A stretch of 64,000 nt of DNA from Plotosus lineatus (GCA_024760905.1 CM045746.1:10045466-10109465), one strand, 5' to 3'. Shown: positions 22,552-33,538, counted from the stretch's first letter. Made by a program: numbers and translations. Notes: generated from the letters alone by a model not told the origin.

Positions 22552-24542
22552 ATGAATATGAGTCGGGTGTGTGCCTTGACCTCCGCCAAACCCCTGAGAC
22601 TGACTCACCGAACCCAGGTAAAGAAACACATTAACTTAGGTGCTGTACTGGAATAATAATTGAAATTTTTTTTTTTTCAAAAGGAACACTTCCTTAACCT
22701 GCACGGAGACGGGAATACAAGAACACAACGCTTCCTGAATTCATGGTGAAGAGAGCCAGATTCGATAAAAAGACTACTCTGCCTGCTCTCGGCTTTGTAC
22801 CCATCAACAAACCGATCCTCACAGCATCGTACGAACTTGCTTACCTGATCACAAAGCAAGGCAAACCACACACTATTCAGCAAAATTCAGCCTCCAACTC
22901 GCAGACATTTCTAATCTAAGCCAGCTTGCTGTATTTGTGCGCAATGTGAAAGACAACATGACAAAAGAAGATTTTTTATTTTATTTTGGAAGCCTCTTAC
23001 AACAACTAAGGTGGCCAATGTGAAGAAACTTATGGACAACTTTTTCAGAGACAACAATCTTTCGTAGGATATGGTTTCTGCAGTTTGTACGGATGGAGTT
23101 CTAGTCATGCTTGGAAGAAAATCTGGTTTTGGTGCATTAGTGAAAACCAATGCACCACACATCGTTGTTACACATTGTATTCTGCACAGGCATGAGTTGG
23201 CAACAAAAACCTTGCCTCCAGAAATGGAAGAAGTATTAAAAGTCATAGTGGAATGTGTGAACTATGTGCGAAATAGTGCTCTGAGGCACACCATCTTCAG
23301 TGAGCTGTGTAAAGAAATGAACTCTGAATTCGAGGTACTTCTGTACCATTCTAATGTACAGTGATTATCCCGGCGACAGGTGCAGAATTGTGTTTTTGCC
23401 ATGCGTGAGGAATTAGCCCTGTGTTTGCAAGAGCACCACCATCTTCATGCAGATTGCTTTAAAAATTCTAAATTCATTCTCAATTTAGCGTACATGGCTG
23501 ATATATTCGCAGCTCTCAATCATCTCAATCAGCAGATATACAGGATCATGGAGTCAACATCATTGAAGTGGAAGAAAACCTCAAGGCTTTTCAAAAAAGC
23601 TACTGTTATGGAAACGACGAACAGAGAACGTTAACTTCGCAAACTTTCCCCTGCTGGATGACTGTGTAAGTAAGATTGAAGATGTGTCTGGAATCGATGA
23701 CATTTCTGTACCCGCGGAACTGAATCAAGCAATTGCCACGCACTTAGAGGAGCTTGCACAGTCTCTAGACAGATACTTCCCTACAAGAGAGTCATATTAA
23801 GCATGAGTGAGACAACCCTTCACGTTTGATGTTGAGACCACAGATGTCAATGATGAATACCTTGACGAAATCATTGAAATTCAGCAGAGCCAGTTTTGAC
23901 AACTCTTCAGAACAATAACACTCTCAACGTATTGGTGTCGACAAATAGTAAAGTATTCTGTTCTTGCCAAGAAAGTCCTGAATTTTTTTATACCATTTGT
24001 GACAACACATCTTTGTGAACAATCCTTTTTGAGGATGCTGGACATAAAAACAAAGAAAAGGAACATACTTTGTTGTGAAAATGACATGAAAGTGACACTG
24101 TCCAAGGTGAAGCCACGCATTTCTGAACTGGTCTCTCAAAGGCAACAGCAGAAGTCACACTGATTTGCAGTAAAAATTCATTATTATTGTAGCCTGATGG
24201 AAATTATTGTCAAAAATAATAAGTAGCATAAATACAATAAGTGCCTTATTGAAAAGCTTAAGGTTAAAAATTAAAAACATTTTAGTGTGGTAGTATTAAA
24301 AAAAGTCATGTCTTTGTATAAAGGTCTGTAATTTGTTGTGAGTTCATACATTGTATTGGTTTTGTTCTTTGAACACAGTGAAGTTAATGCACGGTTCATT
24401 TTGGTTCCCCAGTGAAAACATATGCTTATGTCTTGAATTTGAAAAAAAACCCCATATTTTATTTTTCAATAAAGAAAGGTTCGGTGAATAAGCATATGAA
24501 ACTGGTGGGGTTCAGTACCTCCAAAAAGGCTAAGAACCACTG
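22552..24542. mobile_element. hAT element, decayed, parent family of the MITE at 1455
   Basis: The right end (24420-24542), reverse-complemented, matches the left ~120 bp of the 1455-2029 element and ends ...AGAACCACTG. The left ~60 bp (GAGTCGGGTGTGTGCCTTGA and onward) match the 1455 element's right end but in direct rather than inverted orientation. No left CAGTGG terminus or 8-bp duplication is present. The left end is therefore rearranged. Confidence 0.75.
22743..24163 (+). pseudogene. hAT transposase pseudogene (ZBED5/SCAND3-like family)
   Basis: Fragments in order: VKRARFDKKTTLPALGFV (22744 onward; 22744-22746 is the first visible Met-adjacent codon), YELAYLITKQGKPH, MVSAVCTDGVLVMLGRKSGF with a catalytic-type Asp (about 23091), VVTHCILHRHELATK, QEHHHLHADCFKN, and DEYLDEIIEIQQ. 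The C-terminal dimerisation block is FVTTHLCEQSFLRMLDIK (about 23994-24050). Stops interrupt it near 22918, 23068, 23362, 23632 and 23898, so it is non-functional. The N-terminal BED zinc finger was not found. Order and motifs match hAT transposases related to domesticated ZBED5/SCAND3. Confidence 0.85.
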
Positions 24543-24890
24543 GTTTAGAATGTTTGTGAGTGAGATTTTATGTTCTGTAGCATGTTTAACAAACGAGACC
24601 AAAAGGATGAACTTGAAAAATTAAGCTTCATGTCCTTTTACATTGAACGTGACCTCTCTAAGATGGCGCTTCTTGGAGGGCAACGTCGCGGAGTTCTCAG
24701 AGTCAAATTGTTTCATTGTTTGTTTTAATTTGTTGTTATGTATGTTGTTGTTTGTTTTTTGCACTATGCTCGTCTATGACTGAGCGACCCTACTACAGCT
24801 ATGAGAGCGCAGTCCTTTTGGATGTTTAGAACTGAGCACGCTGAACATCTATCCTGAGCTAATATGCTATGGTAGCTCAATGCTAGCCAC
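24543..24890. other. No feature recognised
   Basis: Ordinary sequence between the hAT element and a LINE A fragment. Confidence 0.5.
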
Positions 24891-24897
24891 ACCCCGG

Positions 24898-25018
24898 AAC
24901 GCAGAAGGACAGATGTTGGTAGATTTTGCAGAAAGGATGGAAATGGCTGTGGTGAATACTTTCTTCCAGAAGAGAGAGGAGCATAGGGTGACTTATAAAA
25001 GTGGAGGTAGGAGCACAC
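24898..25018 (+). pseudogene. LINE A endonuclease fragment
   Basis: It translates as NAEGQMLVDFAERMEMAVVN then TFFQKREEHRVTYKSGGRST, matching the endonuclease of the LINE A copy at 41145-41265. It is truncated on both sides. Confidence 0.85.
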
Positions 25019-25224
25019 ACACACACACTTCTCTCTCGCTCTCTCTCTCGCTCTCTCTCGCTCTCTCTCTCACACACACACGCCCACAAGCAGGACACTG
25101 AAGCATTTTAAGACTTGGAATTCAAAGCGCATTCCATGCTTGACAGAGCAGCAGTCCAAACTCAACTTTAACTTGATTCCTTGAGGGATTGGAGGTCCAC
25201 ATTTATTAAACATTTAAGCCTCCT

Positions 25225-25268
<44 letters not shown>

Positions 25269-25269
25269 C

Positions 25270-25304
<35 letters not shown>

Positions 25305-25317
25305 TCTCTCTCTCCCT

Positions 25318-25373
<56 letters not shown>
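25019..25373. repeat. (CA)n and (CT)n compound microsatellites
   Basis: CA/CT runs lie at about 25015-25081 and 25227-25373, with a piece of pogo-like element D2 between. Confidence 0.95.
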
Positions 25374-25376
<3 letters not shown>

Positions 25377-25917
25377 CTCGGGCCACGCCCACACTAAACG
25401 CGCAGCTGACAGAACAATTCTATTTAAATGTTTAAATGGACGGGATGTTTTATTTAAAGCGGAATTACAGTACCTGTTTGAAAGATCAGAGGTCTTCATT
25501 CAATATTAACTTGCTTTTTTGCGAAATGGGAGGTCTTCTCCAATGGAGCACTCTGTTTTAATATCGTGCCGAAATAATCGCCTCCGTCATTGTATTTCTG
25601 CTTTAAGGTCTCCTTCTGGTTCAATATCGTCCTGATTGTAGAGGGGTTTCATGCTGCATGATCAATCTCAAAACAAGCCAACAGTCAACTCCCCTTCATG
25701 CGTGTGACAAACAGGAAGTATAGTACAGCTGTGTCAACACTCCTAGCCAAAGGGAGGCCAGCGGTGCAGGATGTTGGGAGACAGCCAATGAGAGAGCAAC
25801 TCGTGCATCGTGTGAAATTTTGATTGGCGCATTTGAATTTTGAATGGCGCATCTGGCGCTTTTCGGAAGAGGAGGTTGTTTTCGTAACCCCCAGGGGTTT
25901 CGTAAGTAGGGAGCCTA
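25079..25917. mobile_element. pogo/Tigger-like non-autonomous element (copy D2)
   Basis: Shares the D1 blocks GAATTCAAAGCGCATTCC, TTTAAATGTTTAAATGG, and GGGAGACAGCCAATGAGAG, with the right end GTTTCGTAAGTAGGGAGCC. The left end is unclear and the right terminal bases are diverged. Confidence 0.6.
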
Positions 25918-26220
25918 CGATTTATTTTATAGCAATTTGTGTGCTGTTGATTTGAGCCTTCTTTTCTGTTTGTAACTTGACTCCTTGAACAACCACACAA
26001 GAATTCCTATGTGTGTGAAAGTGCAAATGGCTATTAAAAATCCCGAATCCTGAATAGATGTATTAATGAGTAAGACTGTCTGTAGCATGTGATTAAGATG
26101 CATATTTTAGCACATGTAATAGATACAGAGTATTTTACTTCTGGTTGGTCATTCACGCATGTAATATGATTCATGGGGTTTTACTTCCGGGTATAGAACT
26201 TGCAGATTATCTTCATTCGT

Positions 26221-26877
26221 GAGAGGGGCCGGAACCCGGAACACACACACACACACACACACACAAAACTCGGGCCACGCCCACACTAAACGCGCAGCTG
26301 ACAGAACAATTCTATTTAAATGTTTAAATGGACAGGATGTTATATTTAAAGATGAATTACAGGACCTGTTTGAAAGATCAGGGGTCCTGATTCAATATTA
26401 ACTTGCTTCCTTGCGAGATCGGAGGTCTTGTCCCACGAAGCACTGTTTTCATGCTCCATCTGCTTCGATTTTGTTCCGAAATAATCGCCTCCGTCACTGT
26501 ATTTCCACTTTTCTGTATTTTCCGGGTCCATGATGGATAACGAAATATAACACTGCAATGGTCAATCTCAAAATAAACTTTCGAGCAAACATTCCTGTTC
26601 AACTCTCCTCTCTCCCACAAACAGGAAGTATAGGTACAGGAAGTATGGGTACAGTTCAGCTGCCTCCTGGCCAATGGGAGGCCAGCTGGGCGGGTTGTTG
26701 GGAGACAGCCAGTGAGAGAGCAACCCGCATATTCTTTGAATTTGTGAATGGCGCGTTTGAATTTTTGAATGGCGAGAGGAGGTTGTTTTCGTAAAAAGAG
26801 GACAAAAATTTAAGAAAAAGTTTTTCATAACCTGGATTTTTCGTATTTGGAGGCTTTCGTAAGTAGGGGGTTGACTG
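26221..26877. mobile_element. pogo/Tigger-like non-autonomous element (copy D3)
   Basis: Shares long stretches with D1 and D2 (for example CAAACAGGAAGTATGGGTAC-like and CCAATGGGAGGCCAGC). It ends GTAAGTAGGGGGTTGACTG with TA next, then a (TA)n run. The left boundary is uncertain. Confidence 0.6.
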
Positions 26878-26905
<28 letters not shown>

Positions 26906-26908
<3 letters not shown>

Positions 26909-27694
26909 TAAAACCTCCGCTGACGAACGCTTAAGCTCACGAACTTTTCGCCTCAAGAACATTAAATTCGCGAGCATATAGTCTCTGCTGACAAACTAGT
27001 TTTCGGCGGACGAACCAAACCACGCGGTCGAACAGTGCCACGGTGGCAGCCACGAGAAGCTGACGCACGCTCACGGCGTCCCAGTTCGTCACCCCCTTTC
27101 TTTGAGTGCGGACGTGGTTTGTGTTTGATAGACATTTTGGACCATATTGAGTGTACTTTTGCTATTATGGGACCGAAAAAGACCCCACCACAAGCGGAGA
27201 TCATTGAAAAACACGAACGAGGTGTGCGTTTGTGTGACTTAGCGTCCCAGTACCAGTACGCTAAGTCTACCATTGCTACCATCCTTAAGAACAAGGAAGC
27301 TATTAAGGGTGCGTGTGTGGCTAAGGGTGTTTCCAAACAGTAGGTGTTTCCAAACACTCATTCCAAACAGTAACTCCCTCCCACCCTCCTCCTCCCACTC
27401 CATTCCATCAAGCCATCAACTACCATCACAAAGGTAAATAAAACGACTTTATTATACAGTACAGTTTATTTCTTTAATTACAATACAATAGCACATTTAT
27501 TATACATAAAATAAGGTATATTTTTGTGTAGTTTTAAGGCTTATTTAGTAGAAAATTATGTTTTATGGGGACCTGAGAACGGATTATTCTCATTTTAATG
27601 GTTTCTTATGGGAAATAAATGTTCGGAAGACAAACTTTTCGCTTTACACACACTTTCTGGGAACCAATTATGTTCGTGAGCTGAGGTATCACTG
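26906..27694 (+). mobile_element. Tigger/pogo element with internal deletion, 789 bp
   Basis: It begins CAGTAAAACCTCCGCTGACG and ends GAGCTGAGGTATCACTG. The first and last bases form CAGT...ACTG inverted ends, and TA-rich DNA flanks both sides. It encodes only the DNA-binding N-terminus of a transposase, with the DDE domain missing. Confidence 0.85.
27168..27343 (+). CDS. Tigger transposase N-terminal DNA-binding domain only (~57 aa)
   Basis: From ATG at 27168 the frame reads MGPKKTPPQAEIIEKHERG, VRLCDLASQYQYAKSTIATI and LKNKEAIKGACVAKGVSKQ, then stop. This matches the CENP-B/pogo-type N-terminal helix-turn-helix (EIIxxxExGxRxxDLAxxYxxxKSTIxTILKNKE). The CENP-B second HTH and DDE nuclease are absent. 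It is most likely a remnant of internal deletion; a host role is not indicated. Confidence 0.8.

Positions 27695-27728
<34 letters not shown>
27695..27728. repeat. (TA)n(CA)n microsatellite
   Basis: A TA run followed by a CA run between the Tigger element and LINE A copy 3. Confidence 0.95.
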
Positions 27729-29451
27729 TGACTTGTATGCTCGGTTGGAAAGTAAAGATGGAGAAAATGATTTATACAGGTTGGCACACCAGAGAAATAG
27801 AGATGGGAAGGACGTGCAGCAAGTTAGAGTGATTAAGGACAGAAAGGGAAATGTATTGACTGATGACAGAAGTGTGCTGGGAAGATGGAAAGAGTACTTT
27901 GAAGAGCTGATGAATGAGGAAAATGAGAGAGAAAAAAGAGTAGAAGAGGTGACTGTTGAGGACCAGGAAGTAGCAAAGGGTGAAGTGAGGAGGGCATTGA
28001 AGAGGATGACGACTGGAAAGGCAGTTGGTCCTGATGACATACCAGTGGAGCTATGGAAGTGTCTAGGAGAGGTAGCAGTAGATTTTCAGACAAAAACATT
28101 CAACAAGGTCTTTTAAGTGAGAGCATGCCAGAGGAATGGAGGAGAAGTGTGATGGTGCCCATTTTTAAGAACAAGGGAGACGTGCAGAGTTGTGGCAACT
28201 ACAGAGGGATAAAGTTCATGAACCATACGATGAAGTTATGGGAAAGAATAGTTGAAGCTAGACTAAGGGCAGAGGTCAGCATCTGTGAACAACAGTTTGG
28301 TTTCATGCCAAGAAAGAGCACCACAGATGCAGTGGTTGCCTTGAGGAAGTTAATGGAGAAATACAGAGAAGGTCAGACGGAGCTGCATTGTGCCTTTGTG
28401 AATCTGGAGAAAGCATATGACAGAGTGCTGAGAGAGGAACTGTGGTATTGCATGAGGAAGTCTGGAGTGGCAGAGAAGTATGTTAGAGTGGTGCAGGACA
28501 TGTATAAGAGATGTAAGACAGTGGTAAGGTGTGCTGTTGGTGTGACAGAAGAGTTCAAGGTGGAGGTGGGACTGTGTCAAGGGTCAGCTCTCAGCCCCTT
28601 CTTGTTTCCTATGGTGATGGACAGGCTGACAGACGAGGTTAGACAAGATTCCCCATGGACTATGATGTTTGCAGATGACATTGTGATCTGTAGTGAGAGC
28701 AGAGAACAAGTGCAGGAAAATCTAGAGAGGTGGAGGTATGCCCTGGAAAGGAGGGGAATGAAGGTTAGCCTCAGTAAGACAGAATACATGTGTATGAATG
28801 ACAAGGACCCAAGAGGAACGGTGAGGTTACAGGGAGCAGAGATAAGGAAGGTGGAGGATTTTAAGTACTTAGGCTCAACAATCCAGAGCAATGGAGAGTG
28901 TGGAAAAGAGGTGAAGAAGCATGTGCAGGCAGGTTGGAATGTTTGGAGAAAAGTGTCCGGTGTGATGTGTGATAGGAGGGTATCGGCACGAATGAAAGGA
29001 AAAGTGTACAAGACAGTGTTGAGGCCAACGATGTTGTATGGTTTAGAAACTGTGGCACTGGGGAAAAGGCAGGAGGCAGAGCTGGACATAGCAGAGATGA
29101 AAATGTTGACGTTCTCTTTGGGAGTAATGAGGATGGATAGGATTAGGAATGAGCACATCAGAGGGACAGCACATGTAAGACATTTTGGAGACAAATTCAG
29201 AGAGGCTAGATTGAGATGGTTTGGACATGTACAGCGGAGGGATAGTGAGTATATTGGGAGTAGGATGCTGAGGTTGGAACTACCAGGCAAAAGACTTAGA
29301 GGAAGACCAAAGAGACGATTCATGGATGTGGTGAAGGAGGACATGAAGGTCGTTGGTGTAAGAGAAGAAGATGCAAAGGATAGGGTGAGACGGAGGCAGA
29401 TGATTCGCTGTGGCGACCCCTGAAAGGAAAAGCTGAAAGGAAAACAAGAAG

Positions 29452-29455
<4 letters not shown>
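27729..29455 (+). mobile_element. LINE family A copy 3, 5'-truncated
   Basis: It begins in the EN-RT linker (YARLESKDGENDLYRLAHQR) and runs to the family 3' end GATTCGCTGTGGCGACCCC with an A/AAG-rich tail, then (CA)n. There is one frameshift near 28100 between the linker frame (27733-28116) and the RT frame (28053-29423). Confidence 0.93.
28053..29423 (+). CDS. LINE A reverse transcriptase ORF, 456 aa, catalytic Asp lost
   Basis: This is the longest open frame in the window. It shows GNYRGIKFMNHTMKLWERIV, QQFGFMPRKSTTDAVVALRK, HCAFVNLEKAYDRV (motif A), GLCQGSALSPFLFPMVMDRL (motif B region), MMFADDIVICSE with FADD at residues 206-209 (motif C), and FKYLGSTIQSNG. The C-terminal block ends RRRQMIRCGDP. 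In motif A the catalytic Asp, present as FMDLEKAYDRV in copies 1 and 4, is Asn here (residue 117), so the enzyme should be inactive despite the open frame. The start codon is simply the first ATG after the frameshift. Confidence 0.9.
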   Translation: MEVSRRGSSRFSDKNIQQGLLSESMPEEWRRSVMVPIFKNKGDVQSCGNYRGIKFMNHTMKLWERIVEARLRAEVSICEQQFGFMPRKSTTDAVVALRKLMEKYREGQTELHCAFVNLEKAYDRVLREELWYCMRKSGVAEKYVRVVQDMYKRCKTVVRCAVGVTEEFKVEVGLCQGSALSPFLFPMVMDRLTDEVRQDSPWTMMFADDIVICSESREQVQENLERWRYALERRGMKVSLSKTEYMCMNDKDPRGTVRLQGAEIRKVEDFKYLGSTIQSNGECGKEVKKHVQAGWNVWRKVSGVMCDRRVSARMKGKVYKTVLRPTMLYGLETVALGKRQEAELDIAEMKMLTFSLGVMRMDRIRNEHIRGTAHVRHFGDKFREARLRWFGHVQRRDSEYIGSRMLRLELPGKRLRGRPKRRFMDVVKEDMKVVGVREEDAKDRVRRRQMIRCGDP

Positions 29456-29482
<27 letters not shown>

Positions 29483-29483
29483 A

Positions 29484-29690
29484 CCCAGTGCAGCTAACTT
29501 GGTTATCAAAGGCTGGCCATTGCTGATTTTCGTTAAGAGGAGTTGCATAGCCATCAGCATGTTTCTGCACTACAATGGCCTGGCGAGCCGTTCAGGGTGT
29601 ACTCGCCCGAAATTGGCTGGGATGGATGCCAGCTTCCCCGTGACCCTAATTAGGATTAAGCGATTCAGAAAATGAATGAATGAATACATA
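29484..29690 (+). mobile_element. Hybrid SINE fragment (A body, C tail)
   Basis: A body (GCAGCTAACTTGGTTATCAA) is followed by the C-type tail ATTAGGATTAAGCGATTCAG and (TGAA)n. The tRNA-like head is missing, and a (CA)n run (29453-29482) sits at the left. Confidence 0.8.
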
Positions 29691-29700
29691 TTCTGTATAT

Positions 29701-29949
29701 GGAGCAGTGGAGGTCTCGTGGTATAGGGAGATCGCTGATCCTAAGGTTTGGGATTCGAGTCCCACTCTCCACACAGTTGTCACTGTCCCCCCACTGCAGC
29801 TAACTGGGTTATCAAAGACCGGAAATGTCTCTCACTGTCTATGGTTTGAGGCATGTAAAAGAACCATTGCTGACTTTCGTAAAGAGTAGGTTGCAAGCCG
29901 TCAGCATGTTTCTGTCCCTTATTGACAGAAGGTTGTGTCAGGAAGGGCA
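29701..29949 (+). mobile_element. SINE family A, left part, split by LINE C
   Basis: Head and body run to GTTGTGTCAGGAAGGGCA. The right part resumes at 32867. The split point is duplicated by the LINE C insertion. Confidence 0.9.
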
Positions 29950-32866
29950 CTCACTCACTCATGCCCGTTATGCCGTGTGGCACGTAGGGCGGCAACGAAG
30001 TGTCTCCACGCCTGTCAGTTCTGGGCCAGCCTCTGAATGATACCCCACGAATGTTGCATTTTCTTGAGCTCCACCTCCACAGTTCGGCGTCAGGTGTTTC
30101 TCGGTCTTCCTCTTTTGCGCCTTCCTTCAGGTGTCCAGTGAAGGGCTGTGCGGGTGATGTTGTCCTGCTCTTTTCTCATGATGTGCCCGATCCATCTCCA
30201 TCACCTTTGCATGATGATGTTCTCCATGCTGTCTTGATGGCACCAGGCGAGTAGCTATTGGTTGGAGATGGTGATAGGCCAAAAGATTCACAGGATTTTC
30301 CTGAGGTTCCTAGTATGGAAGACTGACAGCTTGGTGATGTCGCTTTCTGTCATCCTCCAGCACTCGGAGCCGTAAAGCAAGGTGGACAGCACACAGCTCT
30401 TGTTGTATTGGGAGGACCTCCACACGTTGTTGAGCATTCTGAAGGTATTTCTGGCTTTGCTCAATTGATTCTTGATGTCACTCCCGGCTCCTCCATCGTG
30501 TCTTACTGTGGTGTCCAAGTAAGTGAACTCCTCAGTTGTTGGCAGGTCTTCTCCGTTCACATGCACTGGCATAGAGTTGGACACATTCAGCAGCATCACT
30601 TCGGTCTTCTTTTGGCTGATCTTCAAGCTGACTTGCTGTGCGTAAGTGCTGAGCCAGGTTGTCTTCTCCTGCATGTGTTGGTGGGTATGCGAGATCAGGG
30701 CTAGGTCATCAGCAAAATCCAGATCTTCCAGCGTGGAGAATAGTGTCCATCTGATACCTCTTGATTGCTCTTCTGTTGTGCGCCTAATTATCCAGTCGAT
30801 GGTGAGGTTGAAGAGCATCGCTGACATTGTACAACCTTGTCTGACGCCGGTCTTCACTTTGAAGCTCGTTTCGCTGTTGCTAACTCTGCAGGTGAAGTTG
30901 TCGTAGAAACTCTTGATGATAGTGAGCTGCTGTGGTATTCCGTAGGCACATAGGATGCGCCATAGACTTTCCCGATACACGCTGTCGAAGGCCTTCTCAA
31001 AGTCAACAAAGTTGATGTAAAGCTTTCTCTGCCACTCTGGGCACTGCTCAATGATATTTCACAAGGTGAAGATCTGGTCTATACATCCCTTACCTTTCCA
31101 AAAGCCTGCCTGTTCTCTTCTCAATTGCTGGTCCACAGCGTCAGCTATGCGCTGGATGATAATCTTGGCCAGGATCTTGCTGGGAACAGACAATAGGGTG
31201 ATTCCTCGCCAGTTGTTGAGGGCACCTTTCTTTGGAATCTTCACTATGACTCCTTCTGTCTATTCGTAAGGTAATTTCTTTCCCTCCCAGATGGCTGTGA
31301 AGAGAGGTTGGATTAGGTCTGCTGCTAACTGCGGATCTACTTTGAAAAGCTCTGCACTGAGGTTGTCTCGGCGCCCTTTCTGACTGGATCCGGTTTTCCT
31401 CAGCTTCAGCCTCAGTGTTACAGTCACAAGGTGGTGGTAACTTCCCACATCAGCTCCTCTTCTCACTCTGACATCGAACAGTGATTGCCTCCACATCCCG
31501 TTGATCATCATGTTGTAAATCTGGTTCTTGTCTCTTCCATTGGGCGAGTACCAGGTCAGCTTGTGAACGTCTCAGTGTGGAAAGAGCGTCCCTCCAATGA
31601 CAAAATCATAGATGGTGCATGATTGTTATGATACATCTCTAGGATGCTCCTGAATACATCATCAGTGATGTAACCTGAGGTCCTCGGATGTTTCGGGTCT
31701 TTCAACATCAGACACCCTGGCCCAGGCGACCCAGCCATGGTTGATCAGACCCGGCTTGTGTTCAGGTGGCTTTTGCTATCCCCATGGATCTCCTCTCCTA
31801 ATCCACAGCCATCTCGAGGCTTTCTCTGCTTCCTCCGTGATCCTCTTGATGGCTGTTCTCCTATCCATCCCCATAATGCCCAGCACATTCAAGGTTTTAT
31901 AGAGTGATAATTCCAGCAGCCTCTTACTGTTGTTATTCATGATGCCACAACCTTCCTTCCCCATGGTTCTTTCATAGGTCTTGTTGTCTCTCCCAACTTT
32001 TGCATTGAGGTCTCCCATTACGATCTTGATCTCGTGACGAGGTGTGTTCTCCAATTCTAACTGCAGCTGTTCATAGAAGGTGTCCTTGCTGTCATTATCA
32101 CTGTCGTTTGTTGGTGCGTAGCACTGGATGATGGTTGTATTGATGTGTCTCCCTTTCAATCTCACTTTCATGAGCCTGCTGTTGATTGGCTTCCACTCCA
32201 TCAGCCACTTTTTCAGTCCTTTCTTGAGAATGATGGCAACTCCCTCATGGTGTTGGTCGTCTTCTCTTCCAGACTATAGCACTGTCTCTCCTGTGTTGGT
32301 TATGTGCCTGCCTGAGCCTGTCCATCTGCTCTCGCTGACTCCGAGGACGTGCAGTTTGTAACGTCTCATCTCAGCTGTAACCTGTGCCAGCTTTCCAGTC
32401 TCGTACATGGTTCTTACATTCCAGAATCCTATTCTGGTCTTTGATTTGATGCTCAAGACCTCCATCTTCCTGTCAGTGGCTTCCTTTTGGCTTTCACCTC
32501 TGCCATTAATATGAGTATCTTCCGATGACTCTGTAGGCCCGTCACGCTCACTAGTGTTGATTTTCTTCATTGCCGTTTTCTTAACAAGATTTCTTTTTAT
32601 GGGACAGGGATATTAGTGCTGTGCCCAACCCCCAACCTGGAGGGCCAGCAGACGTTGACTTCGGAGTTTTCTCTTCTCCTAGTTGGATTGCCTTCCAGGG
32701 CTTACGAGCTCGAGCTACCCAGGTTTGAAGTCAGAGTTTTCCTTCTCCTAGGCTCAGTTGGTCCACGACACCTTATTCCGTATTATTCGGTGTAGCCCCC
32801 CCGAAGAGGGTTTCCCCATCCGCCACCCAGGGGACGCGCCTCTACGCTGTGAAGCCCCAGTGCGAG
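29950..32866 (-). mobile_element. LINE family C (RTE-like), with 13-bp target duplication and internal deletion
   Basis: The flanks GTCAGGAAGGGCA at 29937-29949 and 32867-32879 form an exact duplication inside a SINE A. Read on the - strand: a 5' leader (32600-32866), the endonuclease start RIGFWNVRTMYETGKLAQ and SESRWTGSG (about 32335-32450), GDLNAKVGRDNK (about 31985-32030), and ADVGSYHHLVTVTLRLKLRK. A jump then leads to RDNLSAELFKVDPQLAADL (about 31290-31365), so roughly 250 codons between EN and RT are deleted. RT motifs follow: LNNWRGITLLSVPSKILAKI, GVRQGCTMSAMLFNLTIDWI, and DLDFADDLALISHTHQ (FADD, about 30690-30730). The 3' tail is (TGAG)n. Stops and frameshifts are present, so it is inactive. 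Confidence 0.93.
31640..31870 (-). other. Foreign segment inside the LINE C endonuclease
   Basis: Between the EN halves (TLNVLGIMG and the FPH-like continuation near 31570) the - strand reads RITEEAEKASRWLWIRRGD and further unrelated sequence with stops. It does not fit the endonuclease. RWLWIRRGD resembles another LINE family from memory. It may be a secondary insertion or template switch. Confidence 0.45.
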
Positions 32867-32971
32867 GTCAGGAAGGGCATCTGACGTAAAAACCTATGCC
32901 AAATCAAACATGCGAATCATTCACTGTGGCGACCCCTGATAAAGGGAAAACGGCGAAAGGAAATCTATCTA

Positions 32972-32972
<1 letters not shown>
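32867..32972 (+). mobile_element. SINE family A, right part
   Basis: GTCAGGAAGGGCATCTGACG to the LINE A-like end CACTGTGGCGACCCCTGA plus an A-rich tail. It completes the SINE opened at 29701. Confidence 0.9.

Positions 32973-33066
<94 letters not shown>
32973..33066. repeat. (TA)n(CA)n microsatellite
   Basis: About 17 TA units, then about 27 CA units. Confidence 0.95.
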
Positions 33067-33070
<4 letters not shown>

Positions 33071-33538
33071 GTTACCTCAATTTACGAAATAATTTCGTAA
33101 CCTGGATTTTTTGTTTGCTGGGGCTTTCGTAAAATTGAAGTTCCATGTTTCAAACATTAAAACGCACCATTCAAATATTCAAACAATGCGCTCATTGGCT
33201 CTCTCATTGGCTGTCTCCCAATATCATATTTAAGGACCTCGTGAAGGAGGGTGGGGGCGGGGTTGAGGGTTCTTCAGACCAGCAACCCCCAGACTTTAAA
33301 GAGTCGCATGGGTTGTTTGAGAGATTTTAAAAAAGGTAAATAGTTTTCTTTTACTTTTAACACATATTTCATACAAAATTGGTGTACTTTTATAATTTTT
33401 AAAGGGTTTATGGGGTAGTCTTGTGAGCCTTGGAATGAATCATGCGTTTTACATGTAAAATGCACCTCTACTTACGAAAACTCCAGGTTACGAAAAAGGC
33501 GCTGGAACGGAGTAATTTCATAAGTAAATGGCCGACTG
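33067..33538. mobile_element. pogo/Tigger-like MITE (copy D4), 472 bp
   Basis: It begins CAGTGTTACCTCAATTTACG and ends AAGTAAATGGCCGACTG, followed by TA. It contains the inverse of blocks seen in D1-D3 (CATTGGCTCTCTCATTGGC and GGCTGTCTCCCA). Confidence 0.7.

Noticed and set aside
28577..29560. 327-codon open frame on the - strand
   Set aside because: Antisense shadow of the LINE A reverse transcriptase frame; the same shadow appears opposite other LINE A copies.
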